Below are positions 43,816-52,887 of a stretch of DNA of 64,000 bases, in pieces. Source of the DNA: Bacillus mycoides (GTDB taxonomy: Bacteria > Bacillota > Bacilli > Bacillales > Bacillaceae_G); assembly GCF_018742245.1 (NCBI RefSeq), contig NZ_CP036132.1, positions 3,777,001 through 3,841,000 of the forward strand. The letters run 5' to 3'. The position numbers and the translations under genes were made by a program. The notes under the pieces are model-generated. The model made no database searches, was not told where the DNA came from, and saw only the letters and a program-made list of their open reading frames with translations. Within the stretch, counting starts at the first letter, position 1, and every line of letters begins with the position of its first letter.

Positions 43816-44866
43816 GGCATTGTGGATGTGGAATTGGAAACGCGGGAAATATGCTGTATCACTCTTTTTCTTGAGTACACTTTATCTTTTATCTTTCGGA
43901 TACTATAAAGCAGCTCAGCAACAACTTGCTAATTATTATAAATTGCAAGAAAAGGGAACGTTCTATTACTATTATGCTTTTTTGTCAAATACAGGTAATA
44001 GTTTTTGGCTAACTATTCTTATTATTTGTTTAGCTTGTCTATTAATAGGATGGGAACGTAGCAACCAGTCTAATACCCTACTTATGGAAATGCCATTTAC
44101 AAGAAAAAATATTTTCTTCTCTAAATGGGCTTTCGGTTCATTCTGGATTATAGGGTCTCTCCTTATGAACTGGATCCTTATGTACATTATCTATAGAACA
44201 ACAATTCATTTTGAGTATCAAACATTCAGTCCATTTCATCGATACTTTCTTTATGCGATTGTTTCTTATGTTGCAGTCTATACAGCTGCATTATGTATCG
44301 GTACTTTTACTGGGAGCATTGTTTCACAAATCTTTTTTTGTATTCCATGGCTGCTAATGGGACTTACATTTACTTCATTATTGTACAATTTTACAATAAA
44401 CCATTTACAGGCTACAGATACTAGAAATACCAACTTGTATCAACAGCTTGATGAAATCAATCGAAAGACAAATATAGTTGCACCGATATATAACTTTACG
44501 ATATATTACCAATATAATCCAGAATCACGCAAAAAAGAAAATGACCCAACTACTTTAAGAGATCCAGCATCTTATACGTATTATTCGGCTAAATCAGTGT
44601 TAGTCCCTATTTTGTATACAATATTTTACTTACTACTTGGCGCATATTTATATACACGATCGCCTAATGAAAACACTCAAAAGATATTTATTTTCCAAAA
44701 ACATTTACGAATATGGATATGGGGAACAACCATTTACTTTGCATTACTAGGTGGCTATAAAATAAATCAATTTAGTTTCTTATTTAACTACTATATTGGT
44801 TTGTTTCTCGCTGGAATCATTACTTATGTTGTATTATCACGCCTAACAAATTATAAAGTTTTTTAA
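43805..44866 (+). CDS. ABC-2-type permease 1 of the Ytr-like transporter
   Basis: A 353-residue integral membrane protein with about six to seven helices. It begins MFHKALWMWNWKRGKY, the same motif as its two downstream paralogs, and shares with them IGWERSNQ, MPFTRKNIFFSKWAFG and FSPFHRYFLYAIVSYVAVYT. This fits YtrC/YtrD-like permeases. It starts at ATG 43805, behind GAGGAGG, within the last codons of the ATPase gene. The substrate is unknown. It is the first of three tandem copies, so the transporter may be a hetero-oligomer or paralogs may be alternates. Confidence 0.75.
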   Translation: MFHKALWMWNWKRGKYAVSLFFLSTLYLLSFGYYKAAQQQLANYYKLQEKGTFYYYYAFLSNTGNSFWLTILIICLACLLIGWERSNQSNTLLMEMPFTRKNIFFSKWAFGSFWIIGSLLMNWILMYIIYRTTIHFEYQTFSPFHRYFLYAIVSYVAVYTAALCIGTFTGSIVSQIFFCIPWLLMGLTFTSLLYNFTINHLQATDTRNTNLYQQLDEINRKTNIVAPIYNFTIYYQYNPESRKKENDPTTLRDPASYTYYSAKSVLVPILYTIFYLLLGAYLYTRSPNENTQKIFIFQKHLRIWIWGTTIYFALLGGYKINQFSFLFNYYIGLFLAGIITYVVLSRLTNYKVF

Positions 44867-44878
44867 AGGAGAGATCCT

Positions 44879-45943
44879 ATGTTTCAAAAAGCACTATGGC
44901 TACGGACGTACCAACAAAGTAAATATATAGTCTGGTTATTTTGGTTCGTTAGCTTCTACAATTTGTCATACAAATACTATATGGCAGCTATTGAACAACA
45001 ACACTTTCTAACGATGCCAAAAGAAGACAACTATACATATCACTACCAGTTTGGTTTATCACTAATGGATCCTGTTATATTCCAAGGTGTTGCACTTATC
45101 ATTTTAGCTTGTACGTTAATCGGATGGGAAAGACAAAATAACTCCATTGATTTTCTTTGGTCTCTGCCTTTTAAACGCTCACACTTTTTTATGACGAAAT
45201 GGTTGTTTGGTATTTGTAACATTGTAGCAGCTGTTAGTATAAACTGGGGACTATTTGCTATTATGAAAAAGTTGACTTTTCATAATAAATATCAAGTATT
45301 TTCCCCATTTCATTCTTATTTTATATACATGTTAATTGTATTAATTGCTATTTATACACTTGCCTTGTGTATAGGAACAATAACTGGGAATGTTATTTCG
45401 CAAGGATTTCTCACTGCAGCTATATTCATGTTCCCATTATTACTTCCACCACTTATCTCAGGAGTCATCGCTGTTCACTCAAATGTTGACTTTCATGAGA
45501 ACAATGGCAATATGCATCGTGTTATGGAAAACATACGGATTTCTGGTCCAGTAGAAGAGTTTACTATTCGCTTTAATTACGATCCTCAAAGCGCTTTTAC
45601 TGATGAGGATGGAGTGCGTCATAATGAACCAAACTTTACAAAAATCCCTTCAGCAAAATTATTGATTGCACCTATCACATATATCATTATTTTATTACCA
45701 CTCGGTATATATTTATATGTTCGTTCAGTCAATGAGCTAAATGGAAACTTCCTCCTATATCCGAAGTTACAAAAAATAATTATGAGCATTGGTATTTTCG
45801 TTATAGGAATAGTTGGTGGTTTAGTCTTAAGGGGAGACAAATCATTACTTAATTTTTACATTGGATTTTTTGGGGCAAGCATAATTAGCTATTTTCTTCT
45901 ATCCAAACTATTGAAATGGAAGTTCTCTTGGAACGCTAAATAA
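44879..45943 (+). CDS. ABC-2-type permease 2 of the Ytr-like transporter
   Basis: A 354-residue membrane protein paralogous to the genes on both sides: MFQKALWLRTYQQSKYIVWL at the N-terminus, IGWERQNNSIDFLWSLPFKR near residue 80, FMTKWLFGICN near 105 and FSPFHSYFIYMLIVLIAIYT near 140. A long extracytoplasmic segment (about 195-265) lies between helix groups, ahead of two final helices. AAAGGAGAG precedes the ATG, 12 bases after permease 1. Its substrate is unknown; the conserved WER/PF.R block suggests contact with the ATPase. Confidence 0.75.
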   Translation: MFQKALWLRTYQQSKYIVWLFWFVSFYNLSYKYYMAAIEQQHFLTMPKEDNYTYHYQFGLSLMDPVIFQGVALIILACTLIGWERQNNSIDFLWSLPFKRSHFFMTKWLFGICNIVAAVSINWGLFAIMKKLTFHNKYQVFSPFHSYFIYMLIVLIAIYTLALCIGTITGNVISQGFLTAAIFMFPLLLPPLISGVIAVHSNVDFHENNGNMHRVMENIRISGPVEEFTIRFNYDPQSAFTDEDGVRHNEPNFTKIPSAKLLIAPITYIIILLPLGIYLYVRSVNELNGNFLLYPKLQKIIMSIGIFVIGIVGGLVLRGDKSLLNFYIGFFGASIISYFLLSKLLKWKFSWNAK

Positions 45944-45980
45944 ACTCATCATTATCACAATTTTGTACCGGAGGGATTAC

Positions 45981-47030
45981 ATGTTTCATAAAGCTTTATG
46001 GCTCCATCATTACAAGCAAAGTAAGTACATTCTTTTACTCTTTGCTTGTAGTAGTTTTTGGTTTTTACCTATTAGCTACTTTAATGATTTACAGGTTCAA
46101 CCAAACGAAGATGGCTATTTCTACTATAGTTTAAATGGGGATACTCTTATCATCCCCTTCATTCCAATTTTCATATTACTCGCCTGTTCATTAATCAGTT
46201 GGAAAAGACAAAATCAAACAGACTATCTGTTATTTGCAATGCCATTCACGAGAAAAGAGCTTTTTCTTTCTAAGTGGCTGTTCGGGACAATCGCAATTCT
46301 ATTCATAATGAGTCTTAATGGCATCTTAATTTATTTCATCCTAAAGATTAATCTTTTTAGCCAATACCAATCTTTCGGGCCAATGGGTACATTATTATGT
46401 TATGTTACCATTACATGGATTGCGATTTTTACAATAGCTATTTTTATCGGAACAATTGCTGGCAATGTCATTTCGCATAGTATATTAAGCTTAATTTTCA
46501 TTATATTACCATCTGGAATAGGCATGTTACTGTTTCATTTTGCTTGGATTCACACAAATGTATCTACAACTGAATTTTTCCTTAAGAAAGCGAATTATGC
46601 ATCATATATAGAAAATATTGAAGTTTTTGCACCTACTAATAATACTTATATATCTTATACATTTAATCCAGAAGTAAAGGAAGTAGACATTAATAATTTA
46701 AAAGAATCCGTTAAGGAGCAGCATCAATTCCAGCCCATCTGGAAGCTTATCACTCCGATTCTATATATTCTCATTCTTTTACCATTAGGAGTATTTTTGT
46801 ATAATCGGACTCCTAATGAAAATAACGGTAAAATATTATTATTCACTAAACTACATCGACTATTTATACCTTGTGTTACAATATGTTTTGCTCTATTAGG
46901 AGGCCGGATAACAGGTGGAAAAAACGATCCGCTATTAAGTTATTACGCTGGGTTCATAATAATAGGACTATTTGGCTATGTAATACTTCACTATTTGATA
47001 AATAAAAAATTTTTACTTCATACGAAATAA
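45981..47030 (+). CDS. ABC-2-type permease 3 of the Ytr-like transporter
   Basis: A 349-residue membrane protein, third of the tandem set: MFHKALWLHHYKQSKYILLL at the start, ISWKRQNQTDYLLFAMPFTR near residue 70, FLSKWLFGTIAILF near 97. I chose ATG 45981 because CGGAGGGA precedes it and because it gives the same MFxKALW start as the paralogs. The frame upstream carries no such motif. It is followed by a convergent terminator at 47025-47053. The three copies differ enough to be old duplicates. Confidence 0.75.
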   Translation: MFHKALWLHHYKQSKYILLLFACSSFWFLPISYFNDLQVQPNEDGYFYYSLNGDTLIIPFIPIFILLACSLISWKRQNQTDYLLFAMPFTRKELFLSKWLFGTIAILFIMSLNGILIYFILKINLFSQYQSFGPMGTLLCYVTITWIAIFTIAIFIGTIAGNVISHSILSLIFIILPSGIGMLLFHFAWIHTNVSTTEFFLKKANYASYIENIEVFAPTNNTYISYTFNPEVKEVDINNLKESVKEQHQFQPIWKLITPILYILILLPLGVFLYNRTPNENNGKILLFTKLHRLFIPCVTICFALLGGRITGGKNDPLLSYYAGFIIIGLFGYVILHYLINKKFLLHTK

Positions 47031-47053
47031 CCTCCTTCAAAAGGAGGTTATTT
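47025..47053. terminator. Bidirectional terminator
   Basis: AAATAACCTCCTT pairs with AAGGAGGTTATTT at the junction of the convergent genes; it overlaps both stop regions. Confidence 0.75.
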
Positions 47054-47593
47054 CACATTCTCTCTCCTATCCCCATACACCATCTCTTCTTTCATTCCAA
47101 ACCCATCACCATTTTTCACAATTTGCTCTGTCGGTGCGACTACACTTTCAGCAATTTTCCATTCCCCGCGCTCTTTCATAAATACTTGCAGAAAATAGTT
47201 CATGCCATTTAGCTGATATGCATTTTCTTTTTTCACGTTATAGTGCACCGCAATGTAGTACACTTGAAGATTTTCTTTCCCTGCTTTTGATACGTATTGC
47301 GATAATCTTGGAATGTACATTGATGCTTTCTTAAATGGTAATTGCTTCGCTTTAACGAGCGATGAACTTGTTACATTACGCAGAGTGTCCTGATTACGAA
47401 CATTATCGCTATGATGAAATAATACTGGGTTTTGCATAGAACGAACCCATAATTTCGAATACAAGACGGTATTATCGTTTTCAATGTACTTCACTTCTTT
47501 TTGCACCACTTGGATAGGGGTATCGGCGTACATGAATGTATGAAAGCAGAAGAAACTTCCAAGTAAAATGGTAAGTGCAGCAATATATTTCAT
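47048..47593 (-). CDS. Hypothetical exported protein
   Basis: A 181-residue protein with a signal peptide (residues 1-23, MKYIAALTILLGSFFCFHTF then MYADT). The mature part has a helix/strand pattern (VVQKEVKYIENDN, VYYIAVHYNVKKENAYQLNG, YFLQVFMKERGEWKIAESVV) reminiscent of NTF2-like or DUF4829-type folds, but I cannot assign it with confidence. It has no lipobox. A GGAGGAAAGA site precedes the ATG. It lies on the opposite strand from the Ytr-like operon. Confidence 0.6.
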   Translation of the reverse strand: MKYIAALTILLGSFFCFHTFMYADTPIQVVQKEVKYIENDNTVLYSKLWVRSMQNPVLFHHSDNVRNQDTLRNVTSSSLVKAKQLPFKKASMYIPRLSQYVSKAGKENLQVYYIAVHYNVKKENAYQLNGMNYFLQVFMKERGEWKIAESVVAPTEQIVKNGDGFGMKEEMVYGDRRENVK

Positions 47594-47693
47594 AATCTTT
47601 CCTCCGATCTGTTTAATTAAAGTATCGGAGTTTCAAAATATTTTTATTCAAAAGAAAAAGGATAGGAAAGCTCTCGCTTCCTATCCTCATTTA

Positions 47694-48113
47694 TTATAAT
47701 ACGCGGCCAAATAGTTCTAAAACCATTTCTATCTCTTGGTCGCTCCAACCTTTAAATTTCTCTTTATAATATTCTTTACGCACAGCTTCAAGCTTTTCAG
47801 TTACTTCTCGTCCGTTTTCAGTAATTTCTAAATATACGATACGACGGTCCGAATTTGAACGTTTTCTTTCAACAAACCCTTTTCGCACGAGACGATCTGT
47901 TACAGCTGTAATATGACTGGAGGTTACGTTTACTTCACTCGCAATTTGCGAAGCCATCTGTGGACTTTTTAAAAATAACGCACGTAATACAGAGAATTCA
48001 TTATATGGCATATGCTCTGAAAAACGTGTATTAATATCATTTTGTAATAAACGTATCATCTTTCGAAATGATGCAGATAAATCTAAAATCAGTGTTTCTC
48101 TATTTTCGTTCAC
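47694..48113 (-). CDS. MarR-family transcriptional regulator
   Basis: A 139-residue winged-helix protein. SQIASEVNVTSSHITAVTDRLVRKGFVERKRSNSDRR (residues about 54-90; read in parts) contains the recognition helix and the wing with the conserved DRR, and VYLEITENGREV follows, all diagnostic of MarR. Helices at both ends form the dimer interface. The start is uncertain: I use GTG 48113 (VNENRETLI), close to GACGAGG; an in-frame ATG at 48146 has no better site. Target genes are not evident; its divergent neighbour is the SIMPL gene at 48274. Confidence 0.85.
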   Translation of the reverse strand: MNENRETLILDLSASFRKMIRLLQNDINTRFSEHMPYNEFSVLRALFLKSPQMASQIASEVNVTSSHITAVTDRLVRKGFVERKRSNSDRRIVYLEITENGREVTEKLEAVRKEYYKEKFKGWSDQEIEMVLELFGRVL

Positions 48114-48273
48114 TAGCCTCGTCCCTTTTTTATCATATTTACACATATTATAATCTATAAATACCTATGTTGTATATGCTTTCTTCTCACAACATTCTCA
48201 CTTATGTAACTTTTTTCATACGATTTTCTTTTTTGTTCACACATATACATGTAAAAAAGGATGGTGAGCATAA

Positions 48274-48945
48274 ATGCAAGGTGGAATGAATCCGTATTTA
48301 CATAATATCCGTACGACAAATACTGGTAAAGAAGCTACTATTACTGTACAAGGAGAAGGTATTATAAAGGCAAAACCAAATGTTGTCATATTAACACTGG
48401 GCATTCGAACAGATAGTAAAAATGTAAAACAAGCGCAAGAAGAAAATGCAGTGCAATCGAAACAATTGCTTGATGCACTCAAACAGCTAGGTATTGCCGA
48501 TAAAGATATAGAAACCATTTCTTATACAATTACTCCTCAATACGAATATGTAAATGATAAAGCATTACTACAAGGCTACCGTGTGGAGCATTTGTATGAA
48601 ATTACCGTTTTAAATGTGCAAAAAGCAGGGGAAGTATATGATATAGCCGTTACGAATGGTGCAAACGTAGCAAAAGGATTACGTTTTCGAATATCTCATC
48701 CAAATAAATATTATGAGCAAGCTCTCATTCAAGCTCTGCAACAAGCAGTAGACAAAGCTCGTACAATTGCGAGTACCTACAATTTAAATATTAATCCTGT
48801 TCCCCTCTCACTCGTTGAAGAATCTGTCCAATTACCGCGAGAGATCGCATCATATGCTACTTTGCATGCGCAAGCAGCTCCGCCCATTCAATCGGGAGAA
48901 TTAGAAATTATATCTTCTATCCGGGCTATTTTTACGTATTTATAA
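48274..48945 (+). CDS. SIMPL-domain (DUF541) protein
   Basis: A 223-residue protein with a SIMPL/DUF541 domain: ATITVQGEGIIKAKPNVVIL near residue 26, LGIRTDSKNVKQAQEENA near 44, and GYRVEHLYEITVLNVQKAG near 102. Members of this family form periplasmic or surface oligomers in other bacteria and have been linked to oxidative stress; no signal peptide is visible here, so this copy may be cytosolic or anchored otherwise. GGATGGTGAGC precedes the ATG. It is a single gene. Confidence 0.8.
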   Translation: MQGGMNPYLHNIRTTNTGKEATITVQGEGIIKAKPNVVILTLGIRTDSKNVKQAQEENAVQSKQLLDALKQLGIADKDIETISYTITPQYEYVNDKALLQGYRVEHLYEITVLNVQKAGEVYDIAVTNGANVAKGLRFRISHPNKYYEQALIQALQQAVDKARTIASTYNLNINPVPLSLVEESVQLPREIASYATLHAQAAPPIQSGELEIISSIRAIFTYL

Positions 48946-49060
48946 GTAATTTCACTTGTAAGTAACCGTTATCATTTTTATTGTTGTAAAAACATGATGT
49001 TCTGATATAATAAAGGTCGGTGAGCTCTTACAGAAGAGATATCACGGGTGGGAGAGGGAT

Positions 49061-49078
49061 ATGAAAAAGAAGGTTTAA
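49061..49078 (+). CDS. Five-codon leader ORF (MKKKV) upstream of the purine permease
   Basis: ATG at 49061 is preceded by a strong GGGAGAGGG site and reads MKKKV then TAA, ending two bases before the permease ATG at 49080. The permease's own site (AAGG) lies within it. It may couple or limit permease translation. Reality unproven. Confidence 0.35.
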   Translation: MKKKV

Positions 49079-49079
49079 C

Positions 49080-50369
49080 ATGAAAGGAATACTTGAAAGA
49101 ACATTTAAATTAGGTTTACATGAAACATCACCAAAACAAGAAGTTTTAGCTGGCGTTACGTCATTTTTCACGATCGTATATATTATGATTGTAAATGCAT
49201 CAATCTTATCAGATGCTGGCATTCCTCTTGAAGCTGGAATTTTAGCAACTGTTTTCAGTTCATTCGTCGGATGTCTGCTCATGGCATTTTGGGCAAATGC
49301 ACCTGTTATTCTTGTTCCTGGTATGGGTGTAAATGCATTCTTCACGTACACTGCTGTCCATACGCTCGGGTTAACTTGGCAAGAAGCATTAGCGGCTGTC
49401 TTTATCTCTGGTATTATTTTTGCAATTGCCGCTTTTACACCAATCGCTCGCGTGCTCTCGGTATCGATTCCAAAGTCATTAAAGGAAGCTATTACTGTCG
49501 GCATCGGATTGTTTCTAGCATTTATCGGATTGCAAAAAGGTGGTTTAGTCGTTTCGAATCCAAATACTGCTGTTGCAATGGGGAAATTAAGTAGTCCTAT
49601 CGTTCTTGCCACACTACTTACTCTTATTGTCGCACTTGTGCTATTTGTGCGTAACGTACGTGGAAGCTTTTTATGGACGATTGCAATTGGCACTGGTATT
49701 GCATGGCTGTTTGGTCTTGTTGATACGAGTCAACTGGGAAATAGTTCGTTTTCATTCGCTAATTATGGCGATGTGTTTGGAGCTATGTCATTTGGGAAAC
49801 TTTCTTCCTTGCCATTTTGGATTGCAACATTCTCCTTAAGCATGGTGCTTATTTTTGAGAACATGGGACTACTGCACGGTTTATTAGAAGATGACCGTAA
49901 ATTCCCACGTGCTTACCAAGCAAATGCAATTTCAGCAATGACATGTGGTCTATTTGGCACAAGCCCTACCGTTTCAACAGTAGAGAGTGCCGCAGGTATT
50001 ACTGCAGGCGGAAAAACAGGTCTGACGTCTATCGTTACAGGGTTGTTATTCTTTGCATCACTGTTTGCGCTTCCGTTTGTCAAAATAATTCCTGATAGTG
50101 CCATTGCACCAATCTTAATTATTATTGGCGGGCTGATGATTACAAGCATTCAACAAATTCCTCTGAACGACTTTTCAGAAGGATTTCCAGCGTTTTTAAT
50201 TATCGTTATGATCCCGCTCACATATAGTATCGCTGATGGCATTGCGTTCGGATTTATTGCTTATCCTATCTTGAAAGTTGCTCTTGGAAAGCGTAAAGAA
50301 GTCGCACCGTCCATGTATATTATTACATGCTTATTCTTAGCCATGTTCGTATTACACGCTATTGGCTAA
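49080..50369 (+). CDS. NCS2-family purine permease (guanine/hypoxanthine type)
   Basis: A 429-residue transporter with about 12-14 helices of the AzgA/PbuG branch of NCS2, which imports adenine, guanine or hypoxanthine with protons. TSFFTIVYIMIVNASILSDAG near residue 27 (read in parts), NAPVILVPGMGVNAFFTYT near 70, GVNAFF and TSPTVSTVESAAGITAGGKTG near 300 are family signatures. No purine riboswitch aptamer is seen upstream. A -10-like TATAAT lies near 49006. The exact purine cannot be decided. Confidence 0.88.
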   Translation: MKGILERTFKLGLHETSPKQEVLAGVTSFFTIVYIMIVNASILSDAGIPLEAGILATVFSSFVGCLLMAFWANAPVILVPGMGVNAFFTYTAVHTLGLTWQEALAAVFISGIIFAIAAFTPIARVLSVSIPKSLKEAITVGIGLFLAFIGLQKGGLVVSNPNTAVAMGKLSSPIVLATLLTLIVALVLFVRNVRGSFLWTIAIGTGIAWLFGLVDTSQLGNSSFSFANYGDVFGAMSFGKLSSLPFWIATFSLSMVLIFENMGLLHGLLEDDRKFPRAYQANAISAMTCGLFGTSPTVSTVESAAGITAGGKTGLTSIVTGLLFFASLFALPFVKIIPDSAIAPILIIIGGLMITSIQQIPLNDFSEGFPAFLIIVMIPLTYSIADGIAFGFIAYPILKVALGKRKEVAPSMYIITCLFLAMFVLHAIG

Positions 50370-50370
50370 G

Positions 50371-50404
50371 AAAAAACACCGAGGAAATCCTCGGTGTTTT
50401 TTTA
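50371..50404. terminator. Bidirectional terminator
   Basis: AACACCGAGGA pairs with TCCTCGGTGTT, with A and T runs outside; it serves the purine permease and the convergent corA. Confidence 0.9.
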
Positions 50405-51352
50405 CTTAAACCAACCTTTTTTATAAAACCAAGCCATCATTCCGCCGCCAATTAACGCCATTAAAATTAAGCAAATAAAATAACTATACTTCCCGCCAAG
50501 CTCCGGCATATGTGCGAAGTTCATGCCGTATACCCCTGCAATAAATGTTAACGGCATGAAAATAGTTGAGAAAACAGTTAATGTTTTCATAATGTTGTTC
50601 ATATGGTGGGAATTCAATGAAAAGTAACTATCTCGAATATCTGCTGTTAATTCACGGCTTGCTTCAATCATCTCTGTCAGTTTAAGCAAATGATCATGTA
50701 TATCTTTAAAATAAATTTCATGATCGCTTATACCGTAAAAACGTGTTGAATTTAATATACGATACAATAAATCACGCATCGGAATAATCGTACGCCTTAG
50801 CTTAGATAAATCCGCACGAATATCAAATACTTCTTCTAGCACGCTTCCCGCTGTCTCACCCGTTAAATTATCATCAATTGCATTTAAATGGTCTTCAATG
50901 TAATATACAGGTGCGAAATAATCATCTACAATTTGGTCAACAATTGTATGTGCTACATGTAAAGGACTCTTCTTAATACGTTTCTTTTCACCGAGCGTTT
51001 TCCATACTCTTTCAATCGCATTGTTATGAGAGAAGTGGAAAGAGACTATATATCGATCACTAACAAATAAATCGATTTCATGCGGTTCTAATCCGTCTTC
51101 TCCGAATGCATGGAGAACTAAAAAGTTATATCCATCATAAAAATCTACCTTTGGCCTCTGTACATATTCTACACAATCTTCAATTGCAAGGGGATGGAAC
51201 TTAAAGTGATCTTGTAAAATATATGTATACTCCTCTTTCGTCGGCTTATATAAATCAAGCCAATACCATACGATGTTCTCTTTTTTCGTTTCTTCTAGCG
51301 AAACATCATATAAAACTTCATTTTTTTTCGTTATTGCACAGATTCTAATCAT
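50402..51352 (-). CDS. corA: CorA-family magnesium/divalent-cation transporter
   Basis: A 316-residue CorA protein: large N-terminal cytosolic funnel (about 1-250), then two C-terminal helices with the diagnostic YGMNF motif (FIAGVYGMNFAHMPEL near residue 277). The end is MAWFYKKGWFK, giving the basic tail. It forms pentameric channels for Mg2+ (or Co2+). I start at ATG 51352 after GGGTGA; earlier in-frame codons lack a site. A hairpin plus a bcr1 repeat lie between it and pdp, so it is transcribed separately or after readthrough from pdp's side. Confidence 0.9.
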   Translation of the reverse strand: MIRICAITKKNEVLYDVSLEETKKENIVWYWLDLYKPTKEEYTYILQDHFKFHPLAIEDCVEYVQRPKVDFYDGYNFLVLHAFGEDGLEPHEIDLFVSDRYIVSFHFSHNNAIERVWKTLGEKKRIKKSPLHVAHTIVDQIVDDYFAPVYYIEDHLNAIDDNLTGETAGSVLEEVFDIRADLSKLRRTIIPMRDLLYRILNSTRFYGISDHEIYFKDIHDHLLKLTEMIEASRELTADIRDSYFSLNSHHMNNIMKTLTVFSTIFMPLTFIAGVYGMNFAHMPELGGKYSYFICLILMALIGGGMMAWFYKKGWFK

Positions 51353-51387
51353 AATTTCACCCATTACTATTATAAACAAAAAATAGT

Positions 51388-51424
51388 AAAAAAAGCCAAG
51401 GAGAAATCTCCTCAGCTTTTTTTA
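51388..51424. terminator. Terminator adjoining a bcr1 repeat
   Basis: AGGAGA pairs with TCTCCT within AAAGC...GCTTT, with a run of T after it. It sits upstream of corA and abuts the bcr1 copy at 51421-51576; it may end pdp transcription. Confidence 0.6.
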
Positions 51425-51576
51425 TCCCGCTATTTGCGGGCAGTAAGACCCATACCTCAAAATTCAGCGAAAGCAACGAAGTTAGGTGTGGGATCAACTG
51501 CCCGTTAAAGCCCGATTGGTGAAGGCTAATAATCAGTGGGTAATGAAGCCCCCCACTGATTAAAGTTTCACTTTAT
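51421..51576 (-). repeat. bcr1-type repeat, full-length copy (inverted)
   Basis: Same element as 322-479, read on the minus strand, flanked by TTTAT at 51421-51425 and 51572-51576. It begins with ATAAAGTGAAAC at the pdp stop codon, whose last base is in the target duplication. Internal stems are kept: GCGGGCAGT with ACTGCCCGT, and AATCAGTGGG with the opposed CCCACTGATT. Confidence 0.85.
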
Positions 51577-52880
51577 TACTTCGTTACAATACCGTGTACT
51601 AAAGTTGGTGCATCTACGTGGTCTTTAGCGATTTTCATGTTCTCATAAATTTTCGCTTTTACATCTTCAACATTTTCGCGGTTTGCGTAAATTGTAACAA
51701 GAGAGTCACCTTTTTTCACGCTATCGCCTACTTTTTTGCGAAGCATTAGACCCACTGCTAAATCAATTTCAGACTCTTTCGTTGCACGCCCTGCTCCTAA
51801 AAGCATTGCTGCTGTTCCGATTTCATCTGCAACGATTTCCGATACGTAACCGTCTTCTTTCGCTTCCACTTCAATTTTAAATTGTGCTTGTGGCAATTTA
51901 GAAGGATCATCAACAACAGAAGCATCGCCGCCCTGCGCCGATAAGAACGTTTTAAATGCTTCTAACGCTTTTCCATTGTTCATTACTTCAATTAATTTTT
52001 CACGTGCATCTTCTAAAGATGAAGCTTGCCCAGCAAGGTACACCATCTGACTTCCAAGCGTTAAACATAGCTCTTCTAAATCTTTCGGTCCTTTACCTTG
52101 TAATGTATCAATTGCTTCTTGTACTTCTAATGCATTACCAATTGCTTCACCAAGCGGCTGACTCATATCAGAAATAACTGCCATCGTATTACGACCAACG
52201 TTATTACCGATGCGTACCATTGCTTCTGCTAAACGCTTTGCATCTTCATCCGTTTTCATAAATGCTCCTGCTCCAGTTTTTACATCAAGAACAATTGCAT
52301 CTGCACCAGCAGCAATTTTCTTACTCATAATCGAGCTTGCAATTAGCGGAATAGAATTTACTGTTGCCGTTACATCACGAAGCGCATATAACTTTTTATC
52401 AGCAGGTGTTAAGTTTCCACTTTGCCCGATAACAGCAATTTTATTTTCATTTACAAGACGCATGAATTCATCATTTTCAATTTCCACATGGAATCCTGGA
52501 ACTGCTTCTAACTTATCAATTGTACCACCCGTATGTCCTAGACCACGTCCAGACATTTTTGCAACTGGTACACCTAAAGCAGCTACTAATGGACCTAATA
52601 CAAGTGTCGTTGTATCACCAACACCACCTGTTGAATGCTTATCTACCTTTACCCCTTCAATGGCTGATAAGTCAATTGTATCACCACTATTTACCATTGC
52701 CATCGTTAAATCTGCACGTTCTTGATCATTCATATCTTGGAAGAAAATTGCCATTGCAAGTGAACTTACTTGATAATCAGGAATATCACCATTTGTATAT
52801 CCTTCAACAATAAAGTTAATTTCTTCTGTCGTTAATGCTTGTCCATCACGTTTTTTTGCAATTAGGTCCACCATTCTCAT
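51576..52880 (-). CDS. pdp: Pyrimidine-nucleoside phosphorylase
   Basis: A 434-residue enzyme that phosphorolyses uridine, deoxyuridine and thymidine. [19 protein letters not shown] at the N-terminus, [20 protein letters not shown] near residue 81 (phosphate loop), [18 protein letters not shown] near 109 and the C-terminal domain with [17 protein letters not shown] are typical of thymidine/pyrimidine phosphorylases. Third gene of deoB-pupG-pdp, seven bases after pupG. The stop codon touches a bcr1 repeat. Confidence 0.95.
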   Translation of the reverse strand: MRMVDLIAKKRDGQALTTEEINFIVEGYTNGDIPDYQVSSLAMAIFFQDMNDQERADLTMAMVNSGDTIDLSAIEGVKVDKHSTGGVGDTTTLVLGPLVAALGVPVAKMSGRGLGHTGGTIDKLEAVPGFHVEIENDEFMRLVNENKIAVIGQSGNLTPADKKLYALRDVTATVNSIPLIASSIMSKKIAAGADAIVLDVKTGAGAFMKTDEDAKRLAEAMVRIGNNVGRNTMAVISDMSQPLGEAIGNALEVQEAIDTLQGKGPKDLEELCLTLGSQMVYLAGQASSLEDAREKLIEVMNNGKALEAFKTFLSAQGGDASVVDDPSKLPQAQFKIEVEAKEDGYVSEIVADEIGTAAMLLGAGRATKESEIDLAVGLMLRKKVGDSVKKGDSLVTIYANRENVEDVKAKIYENMKIAKDHVDAPTLVHGIVTK

Positions 52881-52887
52881 TGTGAGG

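Noticed and set aside
48960..49079. Purine riboswitch before the NCS2 permease
   Set aside because: The conserved aptamer bases are not found; only a plain promoter and a five-codon ORF are visible.
49028..49693. 221-codon antisense frame within the NCS2 permease gene
   Set aside because: It is a shadow of a hydrophobic membrane-protein gene; no start signal and a composition typical of an antisense frame.
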